Below, piece after piece: positions 1-6,961 of a DNA stretch of 14,549 bases (position 1 is its first letter; every line of letters starts with the position of its first letter). Source of the stretch: Verrucomicrobiota bacterium. GTDB taxonomy: Bacteria > Verrucomicrobiota > Verrucomicrobiia > Limisphaerales > JAGWYX01. The stretch covers positions 1-14,549 of the forward strand of contig JAGWYX010000016.1 in NCBI GenBank assembly GCA_018969165.1. The letters run 5' to 3'. Below the pieces are notes generated by a model, which had not been told where the DNA came from, searched no databases, and worked only from the letters and a program-made list of their open reading frames with translations. The translations under genes were made by a program, and so were the position numbers.

Positions 1-24
1 ACTGTCAACGGCCATCTTGGTTGA

Positions 25-507
25 ATGTCGGCAAAAGCCATGCCCTCAAGCCAACGAGTAGCCTCCGACAAGGGGCGCGGGCGCGGCGGGTCGCCGCGCC
101 AGGCGGAGAACCTCTCCCAAACCCGCCGCGAACACGCCGCCGAGATTGCCGAGGACTACGTGGAAGCCATCGCCGACCTGGTGACGGAGACCGGCGAGGC
201 GCGGGTGGTGGACCTGGCCAATCGGCTCGGCGTCACCCACGTGACGGTGAACCGGACGATCGCCCGTCTCCAAAAGGGCGGTTTCGTCACCTCGCAACCC
301 TATCGCGCCATTTTTCTTACCGACAAAGGGCGACAACTGGCGGCCACGTGCAAGAGCCGGCATGAGACCGTCGTGGCCTTTCTTCGGTCCCTCGGGATTC
401 CCGAGCGGGTGGCGGAGATGGACGCCGAGGGGATCGAGCACCACGTCAGCCCGGATACCCTGGCGGCCTTCCGGACCGCCCTGCGCCGGCTCAATTCGCC
501 GCGCTGA
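25..507 (+). CDS. mntR: MntR-type manganese-responsive transcriptional repressor
   Basis: This is a 160-aa DtxR/MntR-family regulator, the length of proteobacterial MntR. A basic tail of about 30 residues comes first, then a winged helix-turn-helix at about 40-105 (LGVTHVTVNRTIARL is the recognition region), then a short dimerisation/metal domain to the end. All six metal ligands of Bacillus subtilis MntR appear to be kept: D44 and E47 (EDYVE), H113 (SRHE), and E135, E138 and H139 in AEGIEHHVS. There is no SH3-like third domain, which fits MntR rather than IdeR/DtxR. Family knowledge: Mn(II)-bound MntR represses manganese uptake genes and may activate exporters. No transporter lies to its right, so a target would have to be left of the window or elsewhere. 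The ATG at 25 is the first in frame; M6 at position 40 is an alternative. Its 3' end overlaps the converging cyclophilin gene by 17 bp. Confidence 0.93.
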   Translation: MSAKAMPSSQRVASDKGRGRGGSPRQAENLSQTRREHAAEIAEDYVEAIADLVTETGEARVVDLANRLGVTHVTVNRTIARLQKGGFVTSQPYRAIFLTDKGRQLAATCKSRHETVVAFLRSLGIPERVAEMDAEGIEHHVSPDTLAAFRTALRRLNSPR

Positions 508-1369
508 AATCGATGCGGACGCGGTAGAAGCGGGTGGGGGAATTGGTGGCGGGATCGGTCGCCTGCAACGGGCCGCCGGTGCCTGGGGTGCTGACGAGCG
601 TCTGCCAGGTGGGCGGCAGGTGGGTGGCAAACTCGACGGTATTGAGCCGGTTGCTAACGCTGTTCCACGAAAGCTCCCGGCCGCCGGCGTCGAGGGTCAC
701 TTGCAGGCGCAGCACCGAGACTTGCGTGTAAATCAAGTCCGCGTAGGTCACGTTGGTCTGACCGTGATAGAGGATTGGCAGGGTGTCGAATGGCGCGCCG
801 AGCACGCCGCTAAAGTCCACCTCCGTTATCCCATTGGTGCCCGAGGTGTCGTTGAAGCGATTCAAAACGTTGGTCCCGCCCACCACGCGGCCGAACACGG
901 TGAACCCGCCGTTTTGATTATCGAGGTTGGTGGAATTGTCGGCGAGGTTGAAGAACCACTGGGCGGTGGCCGAGTTGGTGGCGCCGCTCACCTTGGCCAT
1001 GGCCAGGGTGCCGTAGGTGTTCGCGAGCCGCGGGCCGACATTGAACTCGTTGGTGATCGGGGCGAACTGCGGGACCGGCTCGATCGCCGGCGCCGTGAAC
1101 GGGTTGGTGACGAAAAATCCGCCGCCCTGCACAATGAAGCCGGGCACGCAGCGGTGGAGGAACATGTTGCTGTAAACACCGCTCGCCACGTAGCTCAGAA
1201 AATTCTGGACCGTGATCGGTTTTTCCTGGTCGAACAACTCGACGTCCAGCTCCCCGAGCGGCGTGCGGAACATGGCCAGCGTACCACCGCGCGCGACCGG
1301 TGAAAGACCGAGCGTTGCCAGCAGCAACAGGTGGATCAGGCAACGGGTCGGCCGGTGGGTGGGAGTCAT
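491..1369 (-). CDS. Secreted cyclophilin-type peptidyl-prolyl cis-trans isomerase with C-terminal extension
   Basis: The protein has 292 aa from the ATG at 1369. That start was chosen because it gives a clean signal peptide (Arg-containing n-region, LIHLLLLATLGLSPVARG). An in-frame ATG at 1477 lies inside the upstream gene and would add 36 unrelated residues. The cyclophilin domain covers about 29-175. It shows LHRCVPGFIVQGGG (R73 matches catalytic Arg55 of human CypA), TAQWFFNL in place of SQFFI, and GGFTVFGRVVGG. The Trp that binds cyclosporin is absent, as in many bacterial forms. Residues from about 215 to 292 form a separate beta-rich module ending in FYRVRIDF, a tail I associate with exported verrucomicrobial proteins. 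It probably acts as a prolyl isomerase in the periplasm or at the cell surface. It follows the phosphatase gene by 28 bp and is likely co-transcribed with it. Confidence 0.9.
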   Translation of the reverse strand: MTPTHRPTRCLIHLLLLATLGLSPVARGGTLAMFRTPLGELDVELFDQEKPITVQNFLSYVASGVYSNMFLHRCVPGFIVQGGGFFVTNPFTAPAIEPVPQFAPITNEFNVGPRLANTYGTLAMAKVSGATNSATAQWFFNLADNSTNLDNQNGGFTVFGRVVGGTNVLNRFNDTSGTNGITEVDFSGVLGAPFDTLPILYHGQTNVTYADLIYTQVSVLRLQVTLDAGGRELSWNSVSNRLNTVEFATHLPPTWQTLVSTPGTGGPLQATDPATNSPTRFYRVRIDFSAAN

Positions 1370-1397
1370 GATTCGCGAGTGGCTTCGGCGGCGCAGA

Positions 1398-2219
1398 TCA
1401 ACGGCCGCCGTCCCCAATCCGCTGGAGGCGCGGACGGAGCAGGCCGTTGTTGGCCAGCACGGAGTAGGTGTGTTCACCGGGGAGGGCGCGATGCCAGAAC
1501 TCGCCGCCGGCGCACTCGAGGATCAAACCGGCCGCGGCGATGTCCCACAACCGCAGTCCCTGCTCGATGTAAGCATCCAGGCGGCCGCTGGCCACGTAGG
1601 CCATCCCGAGGGCGGCGGCGCCCAGGATCCGGACCTTGCGCACGCGTGGGATCAGCGAGTTGAAAACGGACAGCATGGCCACCCGGGTCTCGGGGCGCTT
1701 GGCGAACCCGAGGGAAATAACCGCCTCGTCCAGTTTGTTCCGGCGGCTGACGTGGACCGGCCGGTCGTTCAAACGGGCGCGCCCGCCGCGCAACGCGGTC
1801 CAGAGTTCATCGCAAAACGGATCGTACACCACCCCGACCAGTGTCTGATAATCCGCCTCATCGCGGAATGGCCGTCCGCGCGCAGCCCGCTGCGCCTGCA
1901 AGGCAATGGACACGCAGGCGTGCGGAATCCCGTAGGCGAAGTTGACCGTGCCGTCGATCGGATCGACGACCCAGCGAACGGGGGCGGCGAGGTCGCCTCG
2001 GGTGCCTTCCTCGCCGAGCACAGGCAGGCGAGGGAACGCCGCGGCGAGGGCGGTCTCGATGCATCGCTGGCAGCGCACATCCAGCTCGAGCTTGAGGTCG
2101 TGCCGACTGGCCGCCTGGACCTTTTTCGTCGCGTGCCAGTTTTGGCGCATCAAGTCGCCGGCGGCGCGGGCGGCGCGCACGGCAGTCGCGAGGGCGCGCT
2201 TCTGTTCGCCAGTTCTCAC
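1398..2219 (-). CDS. Inositol monophosphatase family protein (SuhB-like)
   Basis: This Mg-dependent sugar-phosphate phosphatase of the IMPase/FBPase/CysQ superfamily has 273 aa from the chosen start. It shows the metal-site motifs in order: GEEG (E70, E71), WVVDPIDGTVNF (D86, D89) and WDIAAAGLIL (D226), plus GSGRLDAYIE-like SGRLDAYIEQG. Substrate cannot be set from sequence: inositol-1-phosphate, histidinol phosphate or 3',5'-bisphosphate nucleotides are all possible in this family. I chose the GTG at 2219 because GAGGAA sits five bases upstream, an unusually good Shine-Dalgarno for this window. An ATG at 2276 would add a 19-residue Arg-rich tail and has no visible ribosome site. The secreted cyclophilin gene follows 28 bp downstream on the same strand, suggesting an operon, although the two functions are not obviously linked. 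Confidence 0.9.
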   Translation of the reverse strand: MRTGEQKRALATAVRAARAAGDLMRQNWHATKKVQAASRHDLKLELDVRCQRCIETALAAAFPRLPVLGEEGTRGDLAAPVRWVVDPIDGTVNFAYGIPHACVSIALQAQRAARGRPFRDEADYQTLVGVVYDPFCDELWTALRGGRARLNDRPVHVSRRNKLDEAVISLGFAKRPETRVAMLSVFNSLIPRVRKVRILGAAALGMAYVASGRLDAYIEQGLRLWDIAAAGLILECAGGEFWHRALPGEHTYSVLANNGLLRPRLQRIGDGGR

Positions 2220-2535
2220 TCGGGTTCCTCGGCGCCGGGCGGATGCGCGATCGACCCGGGCGGGGTGCCGCGACAAAGCACAAACGGGAGGCTGGTCACC
2301 GGGAGGTCGGTCGGCGGACCCATTCGAGCGCCAGAGTTTTCATTGGCGTTCGTTGCCGGTTGAGGAGGCTGGGCCAAGCCGGGCAGGTCAGTAAGCGGGC
2401 GGCGAACATGCGGGCGAGGGTAGGGGACGGGACCAATGGACATCAAGGAATAACTTACCGCAGGTCGCGACGTCGTTCAGGCGATCCGGAGTCACGCGCG
2501 ACGGCTTACCAAAATCGCGTGCCGGAACAGAGCGA
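2220..2535. other. Intergenic region upstream of the phosphatase gene
   Basis: This stretch of about 316 bp lies between the phosphatase start and the stop of the PQQ-propeller gene; both genes read leftwards. It should hold the promoter of the phosphatase-cyclophilin pair. The minus strand is open as a 76-codon frame from 2446 whose TGA (2216-2218) overlaps the GTG start at 2219, but its Pro-rich composition is not convincing as protein. No tRNA, strong hairpin or riboswitch was seen. Confidence 0.5.
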
Positions 2536-3840
2536 TCAGAATCCATCTCCGCGCGTGGCCGGCCGCGCGCCGATTTCGCGCACGCAGAACAGGGACCGAT
2601 CGCCGCGCAGGAACAAGTCGCCATCGCTGATCGCCGGCGAGGCGAAGCAGGGCTCGCCGATTTCGTTCCGGGCGATCGGCGCGAAGGCCGGCCCCGCCTG
2701 GATCACGTTCATCACGCCCTGGTCGTTCAGGAAATAGACCCGACCCGCCGCGGCGACCAGCGACGCATGTTGTTCGCCCAGGCGCTCCGCCCAGAACACC
2801 CTGCCGGTGCTCGCTTCGAAGCAGGTGGCGACGCCGGCGTCGGAGACGACCAGCAGATACTTGTCGATCACCAGGGGCGACGGCACGTAGCCGGCGCCGC
2901 GCGTGGTGCGCCAGGCGATGTGTGTCCGGGTGACGTTGCCCTCGCCGTCGGGGCGGATGGCCAGGATATGATGTTCTGGAAAGCCGGCGGTGATGAAGAC
3001 CAGCCCGGCGGAAGGACTATAAACCGGCGAGGCGACGAACTGCTCGGTCGGCCCGTCAATGATCCAGCGCAACCGGCCATTGGCGGGATCATAACTTGCC
3101 ACGCACTTGTCGCCCGACAGCACCATCTGCGTGTGGCCCGCCATGGGGCGGATGAGTGGAACGCAATAGCTGCGGGTGTGATGGAGGCGCGGGGTCTTCC
3201 AGCGGGTTTGGCCGGTCTGCCGGTCCAGCGCGACCAGGTAGGAATCGCCGTCGTGATCGCCGTTGAGGAGGACCAGGTCCTGGTAGAGGACCGGCGAGCT
3301 GCAAAAGCCGTGCATGCTGTGGAACGGACCGGGGTGCGCCAGCCAGCGCCGACGGCCGTCGAAGTCGTACGCGGCGGCCAGCATCTGGTCCCGGTCGAGA
3401 AAGGCGACGTAGATCGACTGGCCGTCGGTGGCCGGGGTGCTGGAGGCGAAGCTGTTGAGCGTGTGCTTTTTCTCGAGCGGCGCCGTGAGCACCGTTTGTT
3501 GCCAGAGCATCCTGCCGTCCCGGCGATCCAGGCAGAGCAGGTCCCGGGTCTCCAAGCCCGGCACGGCGGTGACGGTGAAGAGGCGGTCGTTCCAGACAAT
3601 CGGCGAGGCGTGGCCGGTCCCAGGCAGTTCGGTCCGCCACACGACGTTGCTGGCGGCGCTCCAATGGACGGGCGCGCGGGCATCGAGGCTGCTCCCGTCC
3701 CCGCGCGGCCCGCGCCAGCACGGCCAGTTCTCGGCGGTCACCGCGGTGACCATCCCAGCCGCCAGCGGCAGCAAGATGCACGTTCGCCACATCGTTCGGG
3801 TCAAGCGGCCGAATTCTGGCCAGATGAACCGGGCCCACAA
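2536..3840 (-). CDS. Secreted PQQ-like beta-propeller repeat protein
   Basis: This 434-aa protein belongs to the PQQ-binding-like beta-propeller (YVTN/BamB-like) group. It begins with a signal peptide: a hydrophobic core CILLPLAAGMVTAV and a likely cut after TAVTA, before ENWPCWRGPRGDG. That opening is common in exported verrucomicrobial and planctomycete propeller proteins. At least five blades can be picked out by the repeated G-x-x-x-W turn: GRMLWQQ, GRRRWLA, GQTRWKT, GRLRWII and GRVFWAE. No catalytic residues of true quinoprotein dehydrogenases are evident, so a binding or scaffold role outside the cytoplasm is more likely than an enzyme. Two starts are possible. The ATG at 3840 has a weak GGTGA upstream. 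The ATG at 3792 gives a shorter, more typical signal peptide. The gene is divergent from the isomerase gene that starts at 3961. Confidence 0.88.
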   Translation of the reverse strand: MWARFIWPEFGRLTRTMWRTCILLPLAAGMVTAVTAENWPCWRGPRGDGSSLDARAPVHWSAASNVVWRTELPGTGHASPIVWNDRLFTVTAVPGLETRDLLCLDRRDGRMLWQQTVLTAPLEKKHTLNSFASSTPATDGQSIYVAFLDRDQMLAAAYDFDGRRRWLAHPGPFHSMHGFCSSPVLYQDLVLLNGDHDGDSYLVALDRQTGQTRWKTPRLHHTRSYCVPLIRPMAGHTQMVLSGDKCVASYDPANGRLRWIIDGPTEQFVASPVYSPSAGLVFITAGFPEHHILAIRPDGEGNVTRTHIAWRTTRGAGYVPSPLVIDKYLLVVSDAGVATCFEASTGRVFWAERLGEQHASLVAAAGRVYFLNDQGVMNVIQAGPAFAPIARNEIGEPCFASPAISDGDLFLRGDRSLFCVREIGARPATRGDGF

Positions 3841-3960
3841 GCAATTTCACCGGCGCCGCCCCGGACCGGGGACCAACCGGCCAGCGCGTCGGCCAACCGC
3901 CCCGGCGGCGCGGGAGCCTTTTGGCTCGCAATTCCCGGCCGGATGCTCGACAAGGAATCC

Positions 3961-4902
3961 ATGCGAGTTGGTGTGCTGACACGAGCCGAGGTGGCCGAAT
4001 TGAACCGGGTCCAGCGCCTCGGCTTCGGCTCGATCGAATGGGTCGCCTTCACCCAAAGCCCGGTGGCGCCGGAGCACGAGGACTGGAAGTCAGCCGCCGC
4101 CGAGATTGCCGCCGAAGCCCGCACGCGCAATCTGCGCATCTCAGCCATCGGCGCGTGGTACCAGAACCCGCTCGACCCGCGCCAGACAGACCACGCCCGC
4201 GCGGTGTTCACCCGGGCCATCGAGGTGGCGGGGCAGATCGGGGTCAAAACCGTGGCGGGATTCCCGGGGGCGGTGATCCAGACCACGCTCAACGAGCGGG
4301 GCGGAAACCCGGTTTATGAGCCGTTCGAGAATTTCCTGCCGCAGTTGCTCGGGTTTTGGGAGCCGCTGGCGCAATTGGCAGCCGATCACGGGGTGCGGAT
4401 CGCCTTCGAGCATTGTCCGCAGGGACGTTACCATTTGCCGATCATGGGCTACAACATGCTCGCCCAGCCGGCCATGTGGGAACGGCTCTTCAATGAAACC
4501 CGGTGCGCGAACCTCGGCCTGGAGTGGGATGCCAGCCATTTGCTCTGCCAGTTGATCGACCCGGTTGCCAACGTCCACCGGTTCGGCCGGAAGATTTTTC
4601 ATGTCCACGCCAAGGACGCCTTCCTCAACCGCGATTTGCTCAACGCCTATGGGATCTGCCATCCCGGCGTCGCCGAACACCGCTTCCCGGGATTGGGCCA
4701 GGCCAACTGGGCGGAGATCGTGCATGCCCTGCTGCGCGCCGGTTATGACTCGGACCTCAACATCGAAGGCTGGCACGACCCGGTGTACCGCGACCACGCC
4801 ACCGAGGATCCCACGAATCCGCTGGCCGGGCGCGCGCTCGAGGACGCCGGGCTGCGCTTGGCCAAGCGCACCCTCGAACGCTACACCCAGGGGACCGAAT
4901 GA
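3961..4902 (+). CDS. Sugar phosphate isomerase/epimerase (xylose isomerase-like TIM barrel)
   Basis: This 313-aa protein has the AP-endonuclease-2/xylose-isomerase-like TIM-barrel fold. Expected metal ligands can be seen in order: E150 (IAFEHCP), D190 and H193 (LEWDASHL), H216 (FHVHAKDA) and E269 (NIEGWHDP). The late barrel sequence PGLGQANWAEIVHALLRAGYDSDLNIEG is characteristic of the family and is split here only by my reading of it. Members isomerise or epimerise sugars or inositols with a divalent metal; the substrate cannot be told from sequence. The ATG at 3961 is preceded by AAGGAA, a plausible ribosome site; another in-frame ATG at 3943 would add six residues. The open frame continues far upstream to 2767, but that part is antisense to the propeller gene and is not coding. 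The gene has its own upstream region of about 120 bp shared with the divergent propeller gene. Confidence 0.9.
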   Translation: MRVGVLTRAEVAELNRVQRLGFGSIEWVAFTQSPVAPEHEDWKSAAAEIAAEARTRNLRISAIGAWYQNPLDPRQTDHARAVFTRAIEVAGQIGVKTVAGFPGAVIQTTLNERGGNPVYEPFENFLPQLLGFWEPLAQLAADHGVRIAFEHCPQGRYHLPIMGYNMLAQPAMWERLFNETRCANLGLEWDASHLLCQLIDPVANVHRFGRKIFHVHAKDAFLNRDLLNAYGICHPGVAEHRFPGLGQANWAEIVHALLRAGYDSDLNIEGWHDPVYRDHATEDPTNPLAGRALEDAGLRLAKRTLERYTQGTE

Positions 4903-5026
4903 CCCAATCCCTCCCGGCCAGACCCAACCCGAAGCCTGAATTGCCCGAATTGCCTTGCGACGAGCCCAAGGCCGTGGTTGGATCGCTCCTCGTCAACCCC
5001 AATCGAGCCTCCGCTCGCCGACCAAT

Positions 5027-5854
5027 ATGAAAAAAATCCTCCTCCTGGTTTTCGGGTTCATGCTGGTTTGGGGTGGCGTGGGGGTGGCGGCCGAAAAAGG
5101 CGATGCGAAGGCCGAGTTGAAGGACCTCGTCAGCCGGATCAACAACAAGCTGGCGCAGGGCCAGCGCAGCCCGCAGGACCTGGCGGGCGACCTTCGGCAG
5201 TTCGATGCCCTCTTGGCCGAGCACCAGGGCGAAAAGACCGACGAGGTGGCGCAAATCCTGTTCATGGAGGCCCTGCTCTATGCCCAGGTTTTGAACGACC
5301 CCGACAAGGCCAGCGATTTGGTGCGGAAACTTAAAGCCGATTTCCCCGAGACGACGCAGGGCAAGCGGGCCGAGGCCATGCTCGCCAGCCTCGAACGGCA
5401 GGCGGCGGCCGGCAAAATCCAGAAGGCCTTGGCCGTCGGCAAGACCTTCCCCGATTTCGCGGGGAAGGATTTCGAGGGCAATCCGCTCTCCGTCGCGCGC
5501 TTCAAAGGCAAAGTGGTCCTGATCGATTTCTGGGCGACGTGGTGCGGCCCGTGCGTGGGGGAGTTCCCCAACGTGCTGCGCACCTACCAGCAACTTCACC
5601 CCAAGGGCTTCGAGATCATCGGGATCAGCCTGGACAGTGACCGGCAGGCCCTGGCCAACTTCATCCGGGAACGCGGCGTCGCCTGGCCCCAGTACTTTGA
5701 CGGCAAGCGCTGGACCAATTCGCTGGCGGTCAAATACGGCGTGATGAGCATCCCGGCGAGTTACCTGCTGGACGGCCAAGGGAGGATTCTGGCCAAGGAT
5801 TTGCGCGGCGAGGCCCTTCCCGCCGCGGTCGAAAAGGCCCTGGTCAAACCCTGA
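5027..5854 (+). CDS. Exported TlpA-like thioredoxin-fold protein
   Basis: This 275-aa protein starts with a signal peptide (MKKILLLVFGFMLVWGGVGVAA). An alpha-helical region follows at about 25-135, with TPR-like helix pairs (ALLYAQVLNDPDKASDLVRKL, cited as a region). A TlpA/ResA-like thioredoxin domain covers about 137-275. The active site WCGPC lies at 172-176 after KVVLIDFWAT, and the cis-proline is in SIPASYLL (P243). Family knowledge: such proteins reduce disulfides in exported or cytochrome-maturation substrates, or act in redox stress outside the cytoplasm. The start at 5027 was chosen because it gives the signal peptide; an in-frame start at 4955 would bury it. No Shine-Dalgarno is seen. 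The preceding 124-bp gap suggests its own promoter. The gene converges with the 189-aa protein, with 12 bp between stop codons. Confidence 0.9.
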   Translation: MKKILLLVFGFMLVWGGVGVAAEKGDAKAELKDLVSRINNKLAQGQRSPQDLAGDLRQFDALLAEHQGEKTDEVAQILFMEALLYAQVLNDPDKASDLVRKLKADFPETTQGKRAEAMLASLERQAAAGKIQKALAVGKTFPDFAGKDFEGNPLSVARFKGKVVLIDFWATWCGPCVGEFPNVLRTYQQLHPKGFEIIGISLDSDRQALANFIRERGVAWPQYFDGKRWTNSLAVKYGVMSIPASYLLDGQGRILAKDLRGEALPAAVEKALVKP

Positions 5855-5869
5855 CGCCCGGACGCGTCA
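5852..5869. terminator. Small hairpin spanning two convergent stop codons
   Basis: TGACGC (5852-5857) and GCGTCA (5864-5869) are perfect inverted repeats around a six-base loop. The outer TGA of each arm is the stop codon of one of the two converging genes. It could serve as a shared termination or RNA 3'-end signal in both directions. There is no T-run, so classic intrinsic termination is not shown. Confidence 0.3.
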
Positions 5870-6436
5870 CTCGTTGATGCCCCAGCGCGCGTGGGAGGAG
5901 GACTGCCGCAAGATCTCCTCGATCATCGACGACTTGGCTTGGGCGCGCTCCTGGAGTTTCTCCAGGGAATACCCCGACTCTTCGTCCAACCAGTCGGCCC
6001 GCCGACAGAAGTAATCCATGCTCGCCTTCTCCGCCACTTCCCGGAGGGAATCACAAAGGGCGCTGATGTCGGCCGAGGTCTCGTCCCGCGTGTCCACCAG
6101 CGAGACCAGGGCGCGGCGCCCGGGACGTGCCTGTGCCAGACACCGATCCAGCCAGTTCTTGACCTCGAATGGGAACTGCCGGGTGCCATGCGCGGCGATC
6201 AGGATCAGGTCGGCGTCGTCGAAGTCGGCGGCGGCCAGGTCGCGGCAGGCCGCCATCTCGAGGACGCCAAACTTCCAAAGCTTGCTGTGAAACACAAAGT
6301 GCTCGCCGAGGCGGCCGATGAGGTGGTCGAAGGTCTGTTTGGCCCGCAAGCCGGTCGCCAAATCCTCGTAGAGCATCACCACCTTGACCTTGGGTTTGCC
6401 CTGGCCGGGCGTCAGGTTCGGTTGGGTCGCGTTCAT
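5867..6436 (-). CDS. Conserved-looking hypothetical protein, possible Rossmann/flavodoxin-like fold
   Basis: I do not recognise this 189-aa protein. After a polar N-terminal tail, KVKVVMLYEDLATGLRA looks like a first beta strand and helix of an alpha/beta fold. DDADLILIAAHGTRQFPFEV (about 73-92) looks like a central strand followed by an active loop, and RRALVSLVDTRDE (about 107-119) like a further strand. The C-terminus from about 145 is helical and charged. It has no signal peptide or membrane segment. The pattern resembles flavodoxin-like or response-regulator-like domains but lacks the diagnostic motifs of either. Composition and reading frame support a real gene. It reads in the same direction as queD with a gap of about 100 bp, so it could be the last gene of the luxE-MFS-luxC-queD transcript or have its own promoter. 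Confidence 0.75.
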   Translation of the reverse strand: MNATQPNLTPGQGKPKVKVVMLYEDLATGLRAKQTFDHLIGRLGEHFVFHSKLWKFGVLEMAACRDLAAADFDDADLILIAAHGTRQFPFEVKNWLDRCLAQARPGRRALVSLVDTRDETSADISALCDSLREVAEKASMDYFCRRADWLDEESGYSLEKLQERAQAKSSMIEEILRQSSSHARWGINE

Positions 6437-6537
6437 CGTACCCCCAACATGCCACCTCCCCCCGGCTTTGCAATTCCGGCCCAGCCCTATCCCTGGCTAG
6501 GACAAATGCCTAGCGAGGCGCCGCCGCGGACCTCAGG

Positions 6538-6942
6538 TCAACTGTTCCATTCATCCTTCGACTTCCCATCCGCCGGTTCTGGCGGATGCGGACCGCGATA
6601 GACGCAGCGCGCCGTGCAGGTCTCGGCCACCACCACCTCCGACAATTGCGGCAATCGCGGCTTAAGCCGATCCCAGATCCAGACCGCGACGTTCTCGCTG
6701 GTCGGGTTTTCCAGGCCGGGAACCTCGTTCAGATGCCGGTGGTCCAGTTGCTCCCAGATCGGCTCGAAGGCCCGGGCGATATCGGCGTAGTCCATCACCC
6801 ATCCCAGCTTCGGATCGCACTCGCCCACCACGCCGATCTCGACCTTGAAACTGTGTCCGTGCAGCCGCCGACATTTGTGCGTGGCGGGCACCGCCGGCAA
6901 CGAGTGTGCCGCTTCGAATTGAAAGGTTTTGCGCAGTTCCAT
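6538..6942 (-). CDS. queD: 6-carboxy-5,6,7,8-tetrahydropterin synthase (QueD/PTPS family)
   Basis: This 134-aa protein has the usual length for QueD. Zinc ligands are H13 (FEAAHSLP) and H28 and H30 of the CRRLHGH signature. The catalytic Cys is C24 in the same motif. The partner Asp-His is in QLDHRHLN (D67, H68), and the pterin-binding Glu is E107 (VAETCTARC). The enzyme converts dihydroneopterin triphosphate to 6-carboxytetrahydropterin, the second step to preQ0 and queuosine. The ATG at 6942 was chosen because AAGGA lies six bases upstream and the frame starts with MELRKTFQFEAAH as in homologs; the in-frame ATG at 7017 lies inside luxC. The gene starts 19 bp after the LuxC-like gene and is probably translated from the same message. 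No queC, queE or queF is seen nearby. Confidence 0.93.
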   Translation of the reverse strand: MELRKTFQFEAAHSLPAVPATHKCRRLHGHSFKVEIGVVGECDPKLGWVMDYADIARAFEPIWEQLDHRHLNEVPGLENPTSENVAVWIWDRLKPRLPQLSEVVVAETCTARCVYRGPHPPEPADGKSKDEWNS

Positions 6943-6961
6943 GCTCGGTCCTTGGCTTGAT

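Noticed and set aside
362..1303. 313-codon open frame on the plus strand
   Set aside because: It lies opposite the cyclophilin gene, and its translation is rich in Gly, Arg, Val and Glu with no domain.
1212..2363. 383-codon open frame on the plus strand
   Set aside because: It is antisense to the inositol monophosphatase gene, whose motifs are unmistakable.
2216..2446. 76-codon minus-strand frame ending at the phosphatase GTG
   Set aside because: It is Pro-rich with no strand or helix pattern, and there is no visible homology. Only its stop position is curious.
2767..3960. N-terminal extension of the isomerase frame
   Set aside because: This part is antisense to the PQQ-propeller gene; the isomerase fold begins at 3961.
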